Assembly: GCF_040567655.1 (NCBI RefSeq)
Contig: NZ_JBEXAC010000001.1
Location: 1,426,001 to 1,490,000, forward strand
DNA from: Chitinophaga sp. H8
GTDB taxonomy: Bacteria; Bacteroidota; Bacteroidia; Chitinophagales; Chitinophagaceae
Reading direction: 5' to 3'
DNA: 64,000 nt
Position numbers and translations under genes: made by a program. Numbering within the stretch: position 1 is the stretch's first letter; every line of letters begins with the position of its first letter. Shown one piece after another: positions 16,738 to 25,994 of this stretch. Under the pieces are notes generated by a model that was given only the letters and a program-made list of their open reading frames with translations, did not search any database and had not been told where the DNA came from.

Positions 16738-19125
16738 TTATTGTTGTAATTGCCAGCCTAATTTTACATGAAAGTTTCTGCCAGGGCGTTGTACTTTAAA
16801 ATTGTCGTACAGGTTTACATCTCCTATATTCCTGCATTCTGCACTGATGCTTATCCGCCTGTTCAGGAGGCGGTATACCGCTCCGGCAGCATGTTCCCAT
16901 TGCCCGGTTCTGTTATCGTTAGGGATGATAGAGGTGGTACTGATCTTTTCCGGTTTGCCAAACAGTGGTGGTTCCAGGTCTCTGGGTATGGGCAACAGGA
17001 AAAAGCGGTGTACATAATTGATATAGTAATAAACCTCCAGTTGTTTGTAATGGAAGCGGGCGCTGGCATTGCCAAAGAGGAACGGGATATTGGGCACCCT
17101 GGACCTTTCCAGGTATTGCAGGCTGGGGTCGGGGATATCAACCCGTCGTATATCCTGGTAGGTGCCATTTAATCCCAGCGTCAATAATTTGAACGGCGTA
17201 TACAGCACATCAAATTCTATCCCCTTTACTTTGGCATTGTCATAGTTGGTATACCGGCTGAAAGGGATGTCTGGCTCAATGAAAATGAGATTTTTTACAT
17301 GACGGAGGAACAGGTTGGTTTGTACCTGCCAGGGGCCGGCATCGCTGTATTGTACCTGTAAATTAACGTTGTGGCTTTTCTCCGGTTGCAGCTGCATGTT
17401 CTCTTTTACCAGTTGCGCATCACCAAATACTTCATATTCTGAGGGCAGGCGTACTGCATATTCATAAGAGGCCTTTGCCAACCAGTTGTTGTGAAATTGA
17501 TAACTGATAGCATCCAAAGCTCCCCAACTGCTGGTATTCATTTTTCCGTTTACACTTACGCCGAAGTTGTCAGTCGTGTAACCAGTTGTATAGAGGCGAT
17601 AATATTTAACAGCTACATTGTTTTCTATTTTATGTTGTGCGAAAAAGGAGCGGAAATTAAGCCCGGTAACGCTTTTGCTATAGATGGCTGGTATTGTTAA
17701 AACATCCGTGACACCATCTGTATGTGATAAGGCACCGAGTGGATCTGTGCCCTTGCGCTGGCGGCGGGTAAGCACCTGGTTTAATTGCAGGCTATGCTGT
17801 TCATTGATCTTATAACCGGCATTGGCACGAACAGAATAGAAATGATAATTAAGCTGCTGATCATTACCGGTATTGATTTCCCCTTTGGGCATACGCCGGT
17901 TTAAAATACTGCCATCCCAGTTATACCGGGTAGTAGCAGTATCTACAAACCGGGTGTCAAAGAAGCTATAGATCAACGCTGCATCTAAATGGAGCCGTTG
18001 TTGTAATAATGCTTTCTGATAGCGGAACATAGACGTAACACCTAAATCTTCTCCAAAAGCCTGTCCATATACCTGGTGCATTCTGGCATCATGCTGGATA
18101 GCTTTGTAAAAGCTGGAGCCTATCAGCGTAAGACGGATGTCGTCAGCCCATGGTAAACGTTTCCAGCCGAGGTAGAATTCCCCATAAAAGGCATTGGCAC
18201 CGTCATGGAAACGCTTAACACGCGTGGGCACCTGTTGTCCGGTTTCCGCATTAAATACCGGTGCCGTTACGTAGTAACTGTTATCCGTATAAGTGTGGGA
18301 AGCATTGATGCCTGCATATCTCTTCGTACTGTCATTCCCCAGGTATCCCGTGATGCTGGTGCGATGGGTATTAAAGGAACCATATTCATAGGAAACGTCC
18401 AACAGTGATTTTTTAGGGTGGGCGGTCACGAAATTAATACCACCGCCTAATGCGTCTGCACCCAGTGAAACCGGCATTACGCCTTTATATACCTCTATCC
18501 GGCTGAGCAGGTTGGAAGGGATGAGTCCCGGATCAAAGCCATGCCCAAAGATATCCAGGGGGATCCCGTCTTTAAACATCCGGATAGCTTCGCCCTGGAG
18601 GCCGTTTAAATTGATATTCACCTGGGAGCCGATGTTACCGTCAGTTCTCAGGCGTATGCCAGGAGCGCGGTTCAGCAAACCTATCACATCACTGCTTTGT
18701 CCATGTACAGCGCTGACATCGATGGCCTCCACTGTAAAAGAGGAGGCCTGTAGTTTTTTGACAGCGGTTTGAGAGGTGACGGTCACCGCTTTCAACTGAC
18801 GGGAATATAGGTAAATGGTGTAAGTACTATCTTTTTCACAATTGAAATGCAGGGTATACTGCTTTGTTTCAAATTGCAGGGCGGTAATGGTGAGGTGATA
18901 TTGGGCCGGAGGGATGTTTTTGAAGATGGCTATTCCATTTTTGTCTGTTACCGCTTGTGTTTTAGGTGTATTCACCAATACACTGGCATTCCTTACCGGC
19001 ACCATGTTTTCATCTACCACCCGGATCTTCCAATCGCATGCAATGGCAGATAAGGAAAATGCAAGCAAAGGCAGGAGAGCAAAGGCTCTCCGTAAAATTG
19101 ACGCTGTGATGACCATCTGGTACAA
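16738..19125 (-). CDS. TonB-dependent outer-membrane receptor
   Basis: 795 residues. The signal peptide lies in MVITASILRRAFALLPLLAFSLSAIA (the start at M4 is equally likely). A carboxypeptidase-regulatory-like domain (about 30-110), a plug (LNRAPGIRLRTDGNIG, IEVYKGVMPVSLGADALGG) and a 22-strand-type barrel ending in NFHVKLGWQLQQ follow. No STN domain. Co-transcription with DUF4374 and divergence from an AraC regulator of the PchR type suggest uptake of a siderophore or other metal chelate. It is a paralogue of the receptor at the left edge. Confidence 0.93.
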   Translation of the reverse strand: MYQMVITASILRRAFALLPLLAFSLSAIACDWKIRVVDENMVPVRNASVLVNTPKTQAVTDKNGIAIFKNIPPAQYHLTITALQFETKQYTLHFNCEKDSTYTIYLYSRQLKAVTVTSQTAVKKLQASSFTVEAIDVSAVHGQSSDVIGLLNRAPGIRLRTDGNIGSQVNINLNGLQGEAIRMFKDGIPLDIFGHGFDPGLIPSNLLSRIEVYKGVMPVSLGADALGGGINFVTAHPKKSLLDVSYEYGSFNTHRTSITGYLGNDSTKRYAGINASHTYTDNSYYVTAPVFNAETGQQVPTRVKRFHDGANAFYGEFYLGWKRLPWADDIRLTLIGSSFYKAIQHDARMHQVYGQAFGEDLGVTSMFRYQKALLQQRLHLDAALIYSFFDTRFVDTATTRYNWDGSILNRRMPKGEINTGNDQQLNYHFYSVRANAGYKINEQHSLQLNQVLTRRQRKGTDPLGALSHTDGVTDVLTIPAIYSKSVTGLNFRSFFAQHKIENNVAVKYYRLYTTGYTTDNFGVSVNGKMNTSSWGALDAISYQFHNNWLAKASYEYAVRLPSEYEVFGDAQLVKENMQLQPEKSHNVNLQVQYSDAGPWQVQTNLFLRHVKNLIFIEPDIPFSRYTNYDNAKVKGIEFDVLYTPFKLLTLGLNGTYQDIRRVDIPDPSLQYLERSRVPNIPFLFGNASARFHYKQLEVYYYINYVHRFFLLPIPRDLEPPLFGKPEKISTTSIIPNDNRTGQWEHAAGAVYRLLNRRISISAECRNIGDVNLYDNFKVQRPGRNFHVKLGWQLQQ

Positions 19126-19154
19126 TAAAATACTGTTTTTTTACGGCTGCAAAG

Positions 19155-19173
19155 TTTGGCATCTATGGCCAAA
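19155..19173. promoter_or_regulatory. Palindromic operator candidate between receptor and AraC genes
   Basis: TTTGGC-ATCTATG-GCCAAA is a perfect 6-bp inverted repeat over 19 bp, near the middle of the roughly 100-bp divergent gap. Its size and place suit a regulator site (the AraC protein, or a Fur-like repressor). Confidence 0.45.
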
Positions 19174-19228
19174 TATGCTTGTGAAAGCGGGATTGTATTT
19201 TGTGAATTCGGGATATTTTAAGACGTGC

Positions 19229-20185
19229 ATGATGGAGTTTACACTCAATGAGAACAACATACTTGAATTAGCCAGCCATTATAAGGTAAAGGATAATGTG
19301 ATGCATTTTGATATTCCCGGCGGGCATGTGGGGTTTACAGAATATAAATCCAACCAGTTTAATGTATTGCAGGGGAGGTATGAAATGGAAACGGATTGTT
19401 TTATAGAAGACAGCACTTCAGGCCCCTCTATAGAAATGCAGTTTAATTTATCTGCCCCTATTGAATTTAGTATTTACCGGCAGGAAGAGATCCTGGCACC
19501 TGCGATGCATCACAATGTTATCAACCTGTGCGGGGAACGTACCACTATTGCCCTGGAAGGAAAAAAACATTACCAGACCTTTGATGTGCATCTGTCGCCC
19601 GCCTTCTTAACAAGATGGTATGGGCAATATGCGCTGCTGGATGAATTCCTGGATAAAGCAAATGCACAGGAACCAGCCCTGTTATTTAAAGATTATATGC
19701 CCATCACGCCTCAGATGCAGGTGATCATGAAAGAGATTGTGGAATGTGATTATAATACCTTTATCAGACAACTTTACATAGAGGCCAAAGTGCAGGAGCT
19801 GTTTGCCTTGCAACTGGACCTGGCCAGCTGTATGAAACAGATCGGCAAATCCCAGAGCATGCATGCGGCAGATAAAGAACGTATCTATGCTGCCAAAGCA
19901 TATATAGAAGAAAACCTGGATACACCTTGCTCCATCATAGCCCTGGCACATAAAGTAGGGACCAACGATTTTAAGCTGAAAAAAGGATTCAAGGAATTGT
20001 TTGGCTCCACCGTGTTTGCCTACATGCAGCAATTACGGATGACGAAAGCCAGGGAATACCTGAACAACAGCAGTTTACCGCTGGATGAAATAGCAGCACT
20101 AACCGGCTATTCTAATGTAGCCAATTTTACCAACGCATTTAAAAAGCATTTTAACATCACCCCGGGTTCACTCAGAAAAGGATAG
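19229..20185 (+). CDS. AraC-family transcriptional regulator (PchR-like)
   Basis: 318 residues from the start at 19229 (MMEFTLNENN). The open frame extends upstream to 18914, but that part overlaps the divergent receptor gene and is not protein-like. The N-terminal 200 residues resemble the PchR-type ligand domain. The AraC double helix-turn-helix is at the C-terminus (PCSIIALAHKVGTNDFKLKK, then LDEIAALTGYSNVANFTNAFKKHF). It probably activates the adjacent receptor/DUF4374 operon when the ligand is present. Confidence 0.88.
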   Translation: MMEFTLNENNILELASHYKVKDNVMHFDIPGGHVGFTEYKSNQFNVLQGRYEMETDCFIEDSTSGPSIEMQFNLSAPIEFSIYRQEEILAPAMHHNVINLCGERTTIALEGKKHYQTFDVHLSPAFLTRWYGQYALLDEFLDKANAQEPALLFKDYMPITPQMQVIMKEIVECDYNTFIRQLYIEAKVQELFALQLDLASCMKQIGKSQSMHAADKERIYAAKAYIEENLDTPCSIIALAHKVGTNDFKLKKGFKELFGSTVFAYMQQLRMTKAREYLNNSSLPLDEIAALTGYSNVANFTNAFKKHFNITPGSLRKG

Positions 20186-20203
20186 TATGCCTTTAAGAAT
20201 ACT

Positions 20204-20231
20204 TATACTACTCAATTATTAATGTAGTATA
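20204..20231. promoter_or_regulatory. Palindrome upstream of the sigma-factor gene
   Basis: TATACTAC and GTAGTATA are perfect 8-bp arms around a 12-bp AT-rich spacer. It lies between the AraC stop (20185) and the sigma start (20281). No T-run follows, so an operator is more likely than a terminator. Confidence 0.4.
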
Positions 20232-20280
20232 TTGACCCCCGTCTTCATTTTATCAGTAAGCGAGGAACAATTCCACGGGA

Positions 20281-20862
20281 ATGAGTGAAAAACTAATCAA
20301 CGAGCAGGCATTGCTGCTGCAAACGGCAGCAGGAGATGAACGTGCCTTTTATGCGATAGTCAGGTACTATCATCCAAAAGTATTCTCTCATGCACTTACT
20401 TTCACCAAATCCTATCCGGAGGCAGAAGAGATCACACAGGACATCTTTCTGAAAGTATGGCAGCAGCGTGATCAGCTGCCGGAAGTAGTGAGCTTTAAAG
20501 ATTATCTGTATATCCTGGGACGCAACCAGATCATTTCTGCTATGCGCAAGCGTGCTATGAAAACAGGGGAGGCGGAAGAAGACCCCCTGGAAAATATCCT
20601 GCTTCCAGACAAACAATACCAATATAAAGAGATTTATCAGCTGATCCTCGAAGGAGTAAAACTGCTTCCGCCACAACAGCGGGCCGCCTTTACCATGAGC
20701 CGCCTGGAACACCTCAGTCATGAACAGATAGCAGGAGAACTGAAGGTGTCCAAACATACGGTCAACTGGCACATTGTGCAGGCGCTGAACTTTTTAAGGG
20801 CCTACCTGGGCAAATATGCGGAGCACCTGGTGATTGTGCTGGCTCTCCAACAGCTTTTCTAG
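20281..20862 (+). CDS. ECF-type RNA polymerase sigma factor
   Basis: 193 residues, typical of the Bacteroidota FecI-like group. Region 2 includes AEEITQDIFLKVWQQRDQLP; region 4 includes LPPQQRAAFTMSRLEHLSHEQIAGEL and VSKHTVNWHI. It should direct transcription of the SusC/SusD operon when released by the FecR protein encoded 119 bp downstream. The hydrophobic C-terminal tail (HLVIVLALQQLF) is common in this group. Confidence 0.93.
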   Translation: MSEKLINEQALLLQTAAGDERAFYAIVRYYHPKVFSHALTFTKSYPEAEEITQDIFLKVWQQRDQLPEVVSFKDYLYILGRNQIISAMRKRAMKTGEAEEDPLENILLPDKQYQYKEIYQLILEGVKLLPPQQRAAFTMSRLEHLSHEQIAGELKVSKHTVNWHIVQALNFLRAYLGKYAEHLVIVLALQQLF

Positions 20863-20981
20863 CAGGCCGCAAAAAAAGTTTACATTTTTTTTCATTTCCA
20901 CCTATTATACCACCTTTCTGATAGCGTCTTTATAATAGAAGGGGCATTTTCTTCTTTTAAAATCAGCATTAACCGTAAAGC

Positions 20982-22160
20982 ATGGAGTCTGTTCAGTTCA
21001 AAGAATTGGTAGAACAGTTGATCTCAGGAGCTATTACCCCGGAAGGGAAAAAGCAGTTCCTGGAATATGTTGACCAGCCGCAATACCGCGCGGAACTGGA
21101 AGCTATCTTACAGGAAGCCATGCGCACAGATAAATATGAAATGCAGGTAACACCTGCTTATACAGAACAGTTTATCGAAAAGCTGGTAGAAAAGATGCAC
21201 ACCGTTGAAGATACTCCGGTGCGCCCTATGTATGCCAGATGGAAATGGGGATGGGCAGCGGCTATTGCAGTCATATTGCTGGGCAGCGCCACATACTTCC
21301 TGTTGCAGCGTCCTGTGGCACCGGTAAAAGCGCCATTAGCTATCACCGATGTAGCACCTGGCAGTAATAAAGCGGTACTCACCCTGGGAGATGGATCTGT
21401 GGTAACACTGGATAGCGCGGGCAATAAAGTACTGCAACAGGGAGCTATCGCCATCCGTCAGCAGGGAGGCATCCTGCAATATGATGTACAGGAGCAAGCA
21501 GCATCCGCGAGTATTAATACGCTGGTAACACCCCGTGGCGGACAATATCAGCTGATCCTTCCGGATGGGAGTAAGGTATGGCTGAACGCGGCATCTTCCC
21601 TCCGGTATCCTACTGCATTTAATGAATCGGCCAGAACAGTAGAACTGCAAGGGGAGGCCTACTTTGAGATCAGCACACAAAAAACAGGCAATGGCGAAAA
21701 GGTGCCCTTTTTCGTAAAGACGGGAAAGATGGAGGTAGAAGTGTTGGGCACGCACTTTAATGTAATGGCTTATCCCGATGAGCAGGGAATCAGTACCACC
21801 CTGCTGGAAGGGGCGGTAAGACTGCGTAATGATAACATGAATGCCCTGATTAAACCAGGAGAGCAGGGGATTTTGGACAGCCGCACCAACGCATTTAAAG
21901 TACAGCCTGCCAATACGGATAAGATCATGTCCTGGAAAAACGGCATCTTCAATTTCCAGGATAATAACCTGGCAGAAGTGATGCGTCAGCTATCCCGCTG
22001 GTATGATATTGATGTCGTGTACGAAAAAGGAATCCCTGACATTGTGTTTGAAGGCCGGATGGGCCGGGATCTGAAACTGTCTGTTGTGCTGTCTTTCCTG
22101 GAAAAATCAGGCGTACATTTTAAGCTCCTGGATGAAAGGAAGCTGGTGGTAACACCTTAA
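20982..22160 (+). CDS. FecR-family anti-sigma factor
   Basis: 392 residues. A cytoplasmic N-terminal part (1-85) precedes one membrane helix (about 88-108, WGWAAAIAVILLGSATYFLL). The periplasmic FecR domain follows (TPRGGQYQLILPDGSKVWLN, VELQGEAYFEI, VEVLGTHFNVMAY), then a C-terminal DUF4974-like domain (MRQLSRWYDIDVVYE). It relays the SusC STN signal to the sigma factor. Confidence 0.94.
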   Translation: MESVQFKELVEQLISGAITPEGKKQFLEYVDQPQYRAELEAILQEAMRTDKYEMQVTPAYTEQFIEKLVEKMHTVEDTPVRPMYARWKWGWAAAIAVILLGSATYFLLQRPVAPVKAPLAITDVAPGSNKAVLTLGDGSVVTLDSAGNKVLQQGAIAIRQQGGILQYDVQEQAASASINTLVTPRGGQYQLILPDGSKVWLNAASSLRYPTAFNESARTVELQGEAYFEISTQKTGNGEKVPFFVKTGKMEVEVLGTHFNVMAYPDEQGISTTLLEGAVRLRNDNMNALIKPGEQGILDSRTNAFKVQPANTDKIMSWKNGIFNFQDNNLAEVMRQLSRWYDIDVVYEKGIPDIVFEGRMGRDLKLSVVLSFLEKSGVHFKLLDERKLVVTP

Positions 22161-22209
22161 ACGATGTGTTTGCTATAGTTATGAAATAACCAACACCACG
22201 TTATACTAC

Positions 22210-22326
22210 ATGAAAAAACAACATTCCACGTCATTGTTAGCAATGGAGCACCATGCAGGGAAACGTCTGCAAGGGATCGCTTCTCTCACTTACACTGTGC
22301 GTATTTTAAAGGATCATCCCGGATAA
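22210..22326 (+). CDS. Doubtful 38-residue ORF
   Basis: ATG at 22210 to TAA at 22326, starting MKKQHSTSLLAMEHH. It lies between fecR and susC with no clear ribosome-binding site and no recognised family. It could be a leader peptide or chance. Confidence 0.15.
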   Translation: MKKQHSTSLLAMEHHAGKRLQGIASLTYTVRILKDHPG

Positions 22327-22380
22327 AAGCGGGGAGTAATAATGTGTTGGACTGCAACGATTGTTATGCCTTCAGGGGTA

Positions 22381-22416
22381 ATAATAAAAAACCGTTCCGG
22401 GTGGAGCCAGAACGGT
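22381..22416 (-). terminator. Minus-strand Rho-independent terminator
   Basis: A perfect 7-bp stem (22391-22397 with 22410-22416) is followed on the minus strand by a run of T (22390 downwards). No minus-strand protein gene lies upstream to use it. Confidence 0.65.
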
Positions 22417-22484
22417 GGATAGTTCAGTTAACACAATAAAATAATCAACGTTTCAGGCTAAATCACCTTATTTATTAACCAAAT
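22381..22484 (-). ncRNA. Candidate antisense sRNA upstream of susC (DonS-like arrangement)
   Basis: On the minus strand TAACTTTG (22498-22491) matches the Bacteroidota -7 box, predicting a start near 22484. About 70 nt later a stem ACCGTTC/GAACGGT (22416-22391, 12-nt loop) is followed by TTTTTTATTATT, a canonical terminator. The roughly 100-nt product would be antisense to the susC leader. Repressive antisense RNAs of this size are known between ECF/anti-sigma genes and susC homologues in Bacteroides. The -33 region is weak. Confidence 0.45.
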
Positions 22485-22497
22485 CTAATGCAAAGTT

Positions 22498-25400
22498 ATG
22501 CAAATTACTGCGCTTTGTAAAGTCTGTTTATTGTCTGGAAGTGCCAGCAATGCCAACAGTCTTTCATTATCAACCAAAAGAGCTTGTTCCCGCTTTCTGA
22601 AGCACGGCGTGACAAAACGGGCTCAGGAAAGCGACCATCACAGCTTAACCAGGAAAATTGTAAATGTGATGAAATTAACCGCTTTGCTTCTGCTTGTGAT
22701 GTGCCTGCAGGTGAGTGCCACCGGGGTAGCACAAACTGTTACACTCACGGGAAAGGATATACCTATTAAGAAAGTCTTTGCTGCCATCGAACAGCAAACG
22801 GGCTATATGGTGATCTACAACAAACGTTTACTGGAAAAGAGTAAACCGGTAACCTTGTCGGCGCACAATATGGCGCTGGCAGAATTTCTGGGTATCTCCC
22901 TGAAAGGGCAATCCCTGGAGTTTGAGATTTCCAATAAAACGATCCTCATCACACCACAGGCGAAGCGTACAGCCCCGGTGCAGCTGCCGCTGGAACCGGT
23001 ATCCCTGGTCAAAGCTATTTCCGGTACGGTAACCAACACAGAAGGGCTGGCATTGATCGGGGCCAGCATCAAATTGAAAGGGTCTTCTACAGGTACCAAT
23101 ACCAATGAGTCCGGACATTTTACCATCAATGCGCAACCCGGGCAAACATTGGTGGTGTCATACATCGGCTATATGGATAAAGAGGTGACCGTGCCTGCTG
23201 GCAATGGGCCGCTGAACGTGATCCTGGAAGAAAAGATCAGCAACATGGGAGAAGTAGTGGTAGTAGCCTATGGTAGTCAGAAGAAAGCCAGTGTTACAGG
23301 TGCGATCGCCTCTATCCAGACCAAAGAAATCAAACAAAGTCCTGCGGCCAACCTGGCAGTATCCCTGGCAGGCCGCTTACCGGGCTTAACGAGTATACAA
23401 CGGAGTGGTGAGCCCGGCCGTGATGTAACGCAACTGTTTATACGCGGACAAGGCACGGTGAATGCACAATCGCCCATTGTACTGATCGATGGGATAGAAC
23501 GTGATCTTACTTATATCGATCCCAATGAAGTAGAGTCGGTGACCATCCTGAAAGATGCTTCTTCTACGGCTATATTCGGAGTAAGAGGAGCCAACGGCGT
23601 GGTACTGGTTACTACCAAACGCGGTACTTCTGCCACACCGGAAATTAATTTCACGGCAGAAGCCGGTGCCCAGGATTTTACCCGCCTGATCTCTACGGTA
23701 CGCTCTTACGACTATGCCATGCTGAGAAACCTGGCACAGACCAATGACGGCCTGGGGCCTGCTTACACACCGGAACAGCTGGAGCATTTTAAAAACGGGG
23801 ATGATCCACTGCATTATCCGGACACCGACTGGCGTGGTATTATTCTCAAAAACCAGTCGCTCCAACAGCGGTATAACCTGAATATCTCCGGTGCCAGCAA
23901 AACCATGCGGTACTTTGTAAATGCCGGTTATCTTAACCAGGGCGGGCAATTCCGCGTGGAAAAAGGACTACCCTATGATCCGGGCTTTTCGCTCAAGCGA
24001 TATAACTTCCGTTCCAATATTGATGTGCAGCTGAATAAAACATTGTCGGCTTTTTTAAATGTAGCGGGGTACCTGGAAAAACAGAACATGCCTAATCCTA
24101 ATGGTAATGCGGATAATTCACCTGCCCTGAATATCCTGGCCAGTATGATCTACCTGCCTTCTACTGTACCTGGGCCTACTACACCAGATGGGGATGTATT
24201 GTCCTCTCCGGTAGAGCTGCTGCCTGCCTTCGGAAAGCTGAACCGCTCCGGGTATATTCAGCAAAGCAGGACCAACGTATTGGCCAGCTATGGCATGGAA
24301 CAAAAGCTGAACTTTATTACCGATGGGCTGTCTGTTAAAGCGGTGATCTCTTTCGATTCCAAGTCGGTCAATAACCTGCTGGCACAAAAAAGTTATGCGG
24401 TATACACCCAGGAAATCCAACCGGGCAGCAATGGACAGGATTCTGCTTTCTACCGGTTGATGGGAGATACCCGTAATACACCACTTAGTATCAGCGGACA
24501 AAAATCGTATGTAACGCTTTCCAACGTACAGGGATACCTGAACTACGATAAAAAATTCGGTAAGCATGATGTGTCGGGATTGCTCCTGTATCAGCGTCAG
24601 CAAACGGTGTCTAATGAGGAACTGCCTTATAACCTGATCGGCTACTCCTCCCGCATCAAGTATGGCTATAACAATAAATACTTCGCAGAATTTAATGCAG
24701 GCTACAACGGCTCCGAGCAGTTTGTGAAAGGCAGCCGCTTTGGTTTCTTCCCGGCAGTATCTGCCGCCTGGCTGGCATCCGGCGAACCCTTCCTGGCGGA
24801 TAATAAAGTGGTAACATTATTGAAAATAAGAGGGTCTTATGGTAAGGTGGGTAATGACCGCATTGGTGGCAGAAGGTTCCTGTACCTGGATGATATCCAG
24901 GTAACCGGTGGTGGTATTTCTCCCAGCCTGGGCCGTGGGCAAAAGATCAATATTGCACTCCTGAAAAATGAAGCCCTGCAATGGGAAGTAGCACAGAAAG
25001 CAAATGTAGGCATAGAAGTGGGGTTGTTTAATTCCCTGACCCTGATGGTAGATGTATTTACAGAAAGGAGGGATAACATCCTGAGAACAAGGGGTACTAT
25101 TCCAAGGATCAACGGATTCCCCAACAGTGTGATCCCGCCGGTAAACCTGGGTATTGTAGAAAACAAAGGATATGAAATTGAGTTGAACTACCGCAAGGCC
25201 TTTAGCAAAGACCTGTCCCTGATGGCCAAGGTGAATCTGAACTATGCAAGAAACAAACAGCTGTTTGCCGATGAACCACAACTGCCAAAGGATTATGCTT
25301 ACCGGTATCGTGAAACAGATTTCCGTATCGGACAACTGTTTGGATATATCGTAGACCGCTTCTTTGAAAGTGAGGAAGACATTGCCAAGTCGCCCGAACA

Positions 25401-25977
25401 AAACGTAGGACGCGCCCCCAAGCCAGGTGACTTTAAATACAAAGATCTAAATGGCGACGGGGTAGTGAACGAAAAAGACCAGGCACCCATTGGGTATTCC
25501 AATGTGCCGGAATATGCATTTGGTACGGCGTTTAGCATTACCTACAAGAACTTTGATCTGAGTGCATTATTCCAGGGTGTTTCCAATGTGACCAACTTCT
25601 ATAACAGTTATGGTACTTTTCCGATACTGAATTATATAGACCGGCACAACTATAGCTGGACACCTGAAAGAGCCGCCGCCGGAGAAAAGATCCTGTATCC
25701 GCGTTTAAGCACTACGCCTTCTCCCAGTGAAATTTCTAATACCTTCTTTACCATTGATGCCAGTTACCTGCGCCTGAAAAACCTGGAGTTGGGATACCGT
25801 ATCCCTGCTACCTGGGCTGACAAAATAGGCGCCAAGGGTGGACGGTTTTATGCAAACGGGTTGAACCTCTTTACGTGGGATAGATTGCCTACAAAAGACC
25901 TGGATCCGGAAATGACCTACAACCTGTCGTATCCCATTTTACGGGTGATCAATTTTGGTGTAAATGTAACGTTCTAA
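22498..25977 (+). CDS. SusC/RagA-family TonB-linked transporter with STN signalling domain
   Basis: 1159 residues from 22498; M58 (22669) is an alternative start that places the signal peptide MKLTALLLLVMCLQVSATGVAQ at the N-terminus. Next come an STN domain (about 80-135, KDIPIKKVFAAIEQQTGYMV), a carboxypeptidase-regulatory-like domain (170-250), the plug with the SusC signature (PIVLIDGIERD, ESVTILKDASSTAIFGVRGANGV) and the barrel. It imports oligosaccharides captured with SusD; the STN domain should contact FecR and report substrate. It is the first structural gene of the locus. Confidence 0.96.
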   Translation: MQITALCKVCLLSGSASNANSLSLSTKRACSRFLKHGVTKRAQESDHHSLTRKIVNVMKLTALLLLVMCLQVSATGVAQTVTLTGKDIPIKKVFAAIEQQTGYMVIYNKRLLEKSKPVTLSAHNMALAEFLGISLKGQSLEFEISNKTILITPQAKRTAPVQLPLEPVSLVKAISGTVTNTEGLALIGASIKLKGSSTGTNTNESGHFTINAQPGQTLVVSYIGYMDKEVTVPAGNGPLNVILEEKISNMGEVVVVAYGSQKKASVTGAIASIQTKEIKQSPAANLAVSLAGRLPGLTSIQRSGEPGRDVTQLFIRGQGTVNAQSPIVLIDGIERDLTYIDPNEVESVTILKDASSTAIFGVRGANGVVLVTTKRGTSATPEINFTAEAGAQDFTRLISTVRSYDYAMLRNLAQTNDGLGPAYTPEQLEHFKNGDDPLHYPDTDWRGIILKNQSLQQRYNLNISGASKTMRYFVNAGYLNQGGQFRVEKGLPYDPGFSLKRYNFRSNIDVQLNKTLSAFLNVAGYLEKQNMPNPNGNADNSPALNILASMIYLPSTVPGPTTPDGDVLSSPVELLPAFGKLNRSGYIQQSRTNVLASYGMEQKLNFITDGLSVKAVISFDSKSVNNLLAQKSYAVYTQEIQPGSNGQDSAFYRLMGDTRNTPLSISGQKSYVTLSNVQGYLNYDKKFGKHDVSGLLLYQRQQTVSNEELPYNLIGYSSRIKYGYNNKYFAEFNAGYNGSEQFVKGSRFGFFPAVSAAWLASGEPFLADNKVVTLLKIRGSYGKVGNDRIGGRRFLYLDDIQVTGGGISPSLGRGQKINIALLKNEALQWEVAQKANVGIEVGLFNSLTLMVDVFTERRDNILRTRGTIPRINGFPNSVIPPVNLGIVENKGYEIELNYRKAFSKDLSLMAKVNLNYARNKQLFADEPQLPKDYAYRYRETDFRIGQLFGYIVDRFFESEEDIAKSPEQNVGRAPKPGDFKYKDLNGDGVVNEKDQAPIGYSNVPEYAFGTAFSITYKNFDLSALFQGVSNVTNFYNSYGTFPILNYIDRHNYSWTPERAAAGEKILYPRLSTTPSPSEISNTFFTIDASYLRLKNLELGYRIPATWADKIGAKGGRFYANGLNLFTWDRLPTKDLDPEMTYNLSYPILRVINFGVNVTF

Positions 25978-25994
25978 CTCTCAAAGTTTACAAG

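Larger units (their letters stand above)
22161..22497. other. fecR-susC intergenic region
   Basis: This 337-bp gap holds a strong minus-strand terminator (22381-22416), a minus-strand -7 box at 22491-22498, and a 38-codon plus-strand ORF (22210-22326) of doubtful value. Together the minus-strand signals suggest an antisense small RNA. No clear plus-strand -7 box for susC is seen, as expected if an ECF sigma reads it. Confidence 0.5.

Noticed and set aside
18914..19228. N-terminal extension of the AraC regulator
   Set aside because: It overlaps the divergent receptor gene and encodes no recognisable domain; the family-like sequence begins at 19229.
22815..25538. Several long minus-strand open frames inside susC
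   Set aside because: They are shadows of the strongly coding plus-strand frame and show no domains or start signals.
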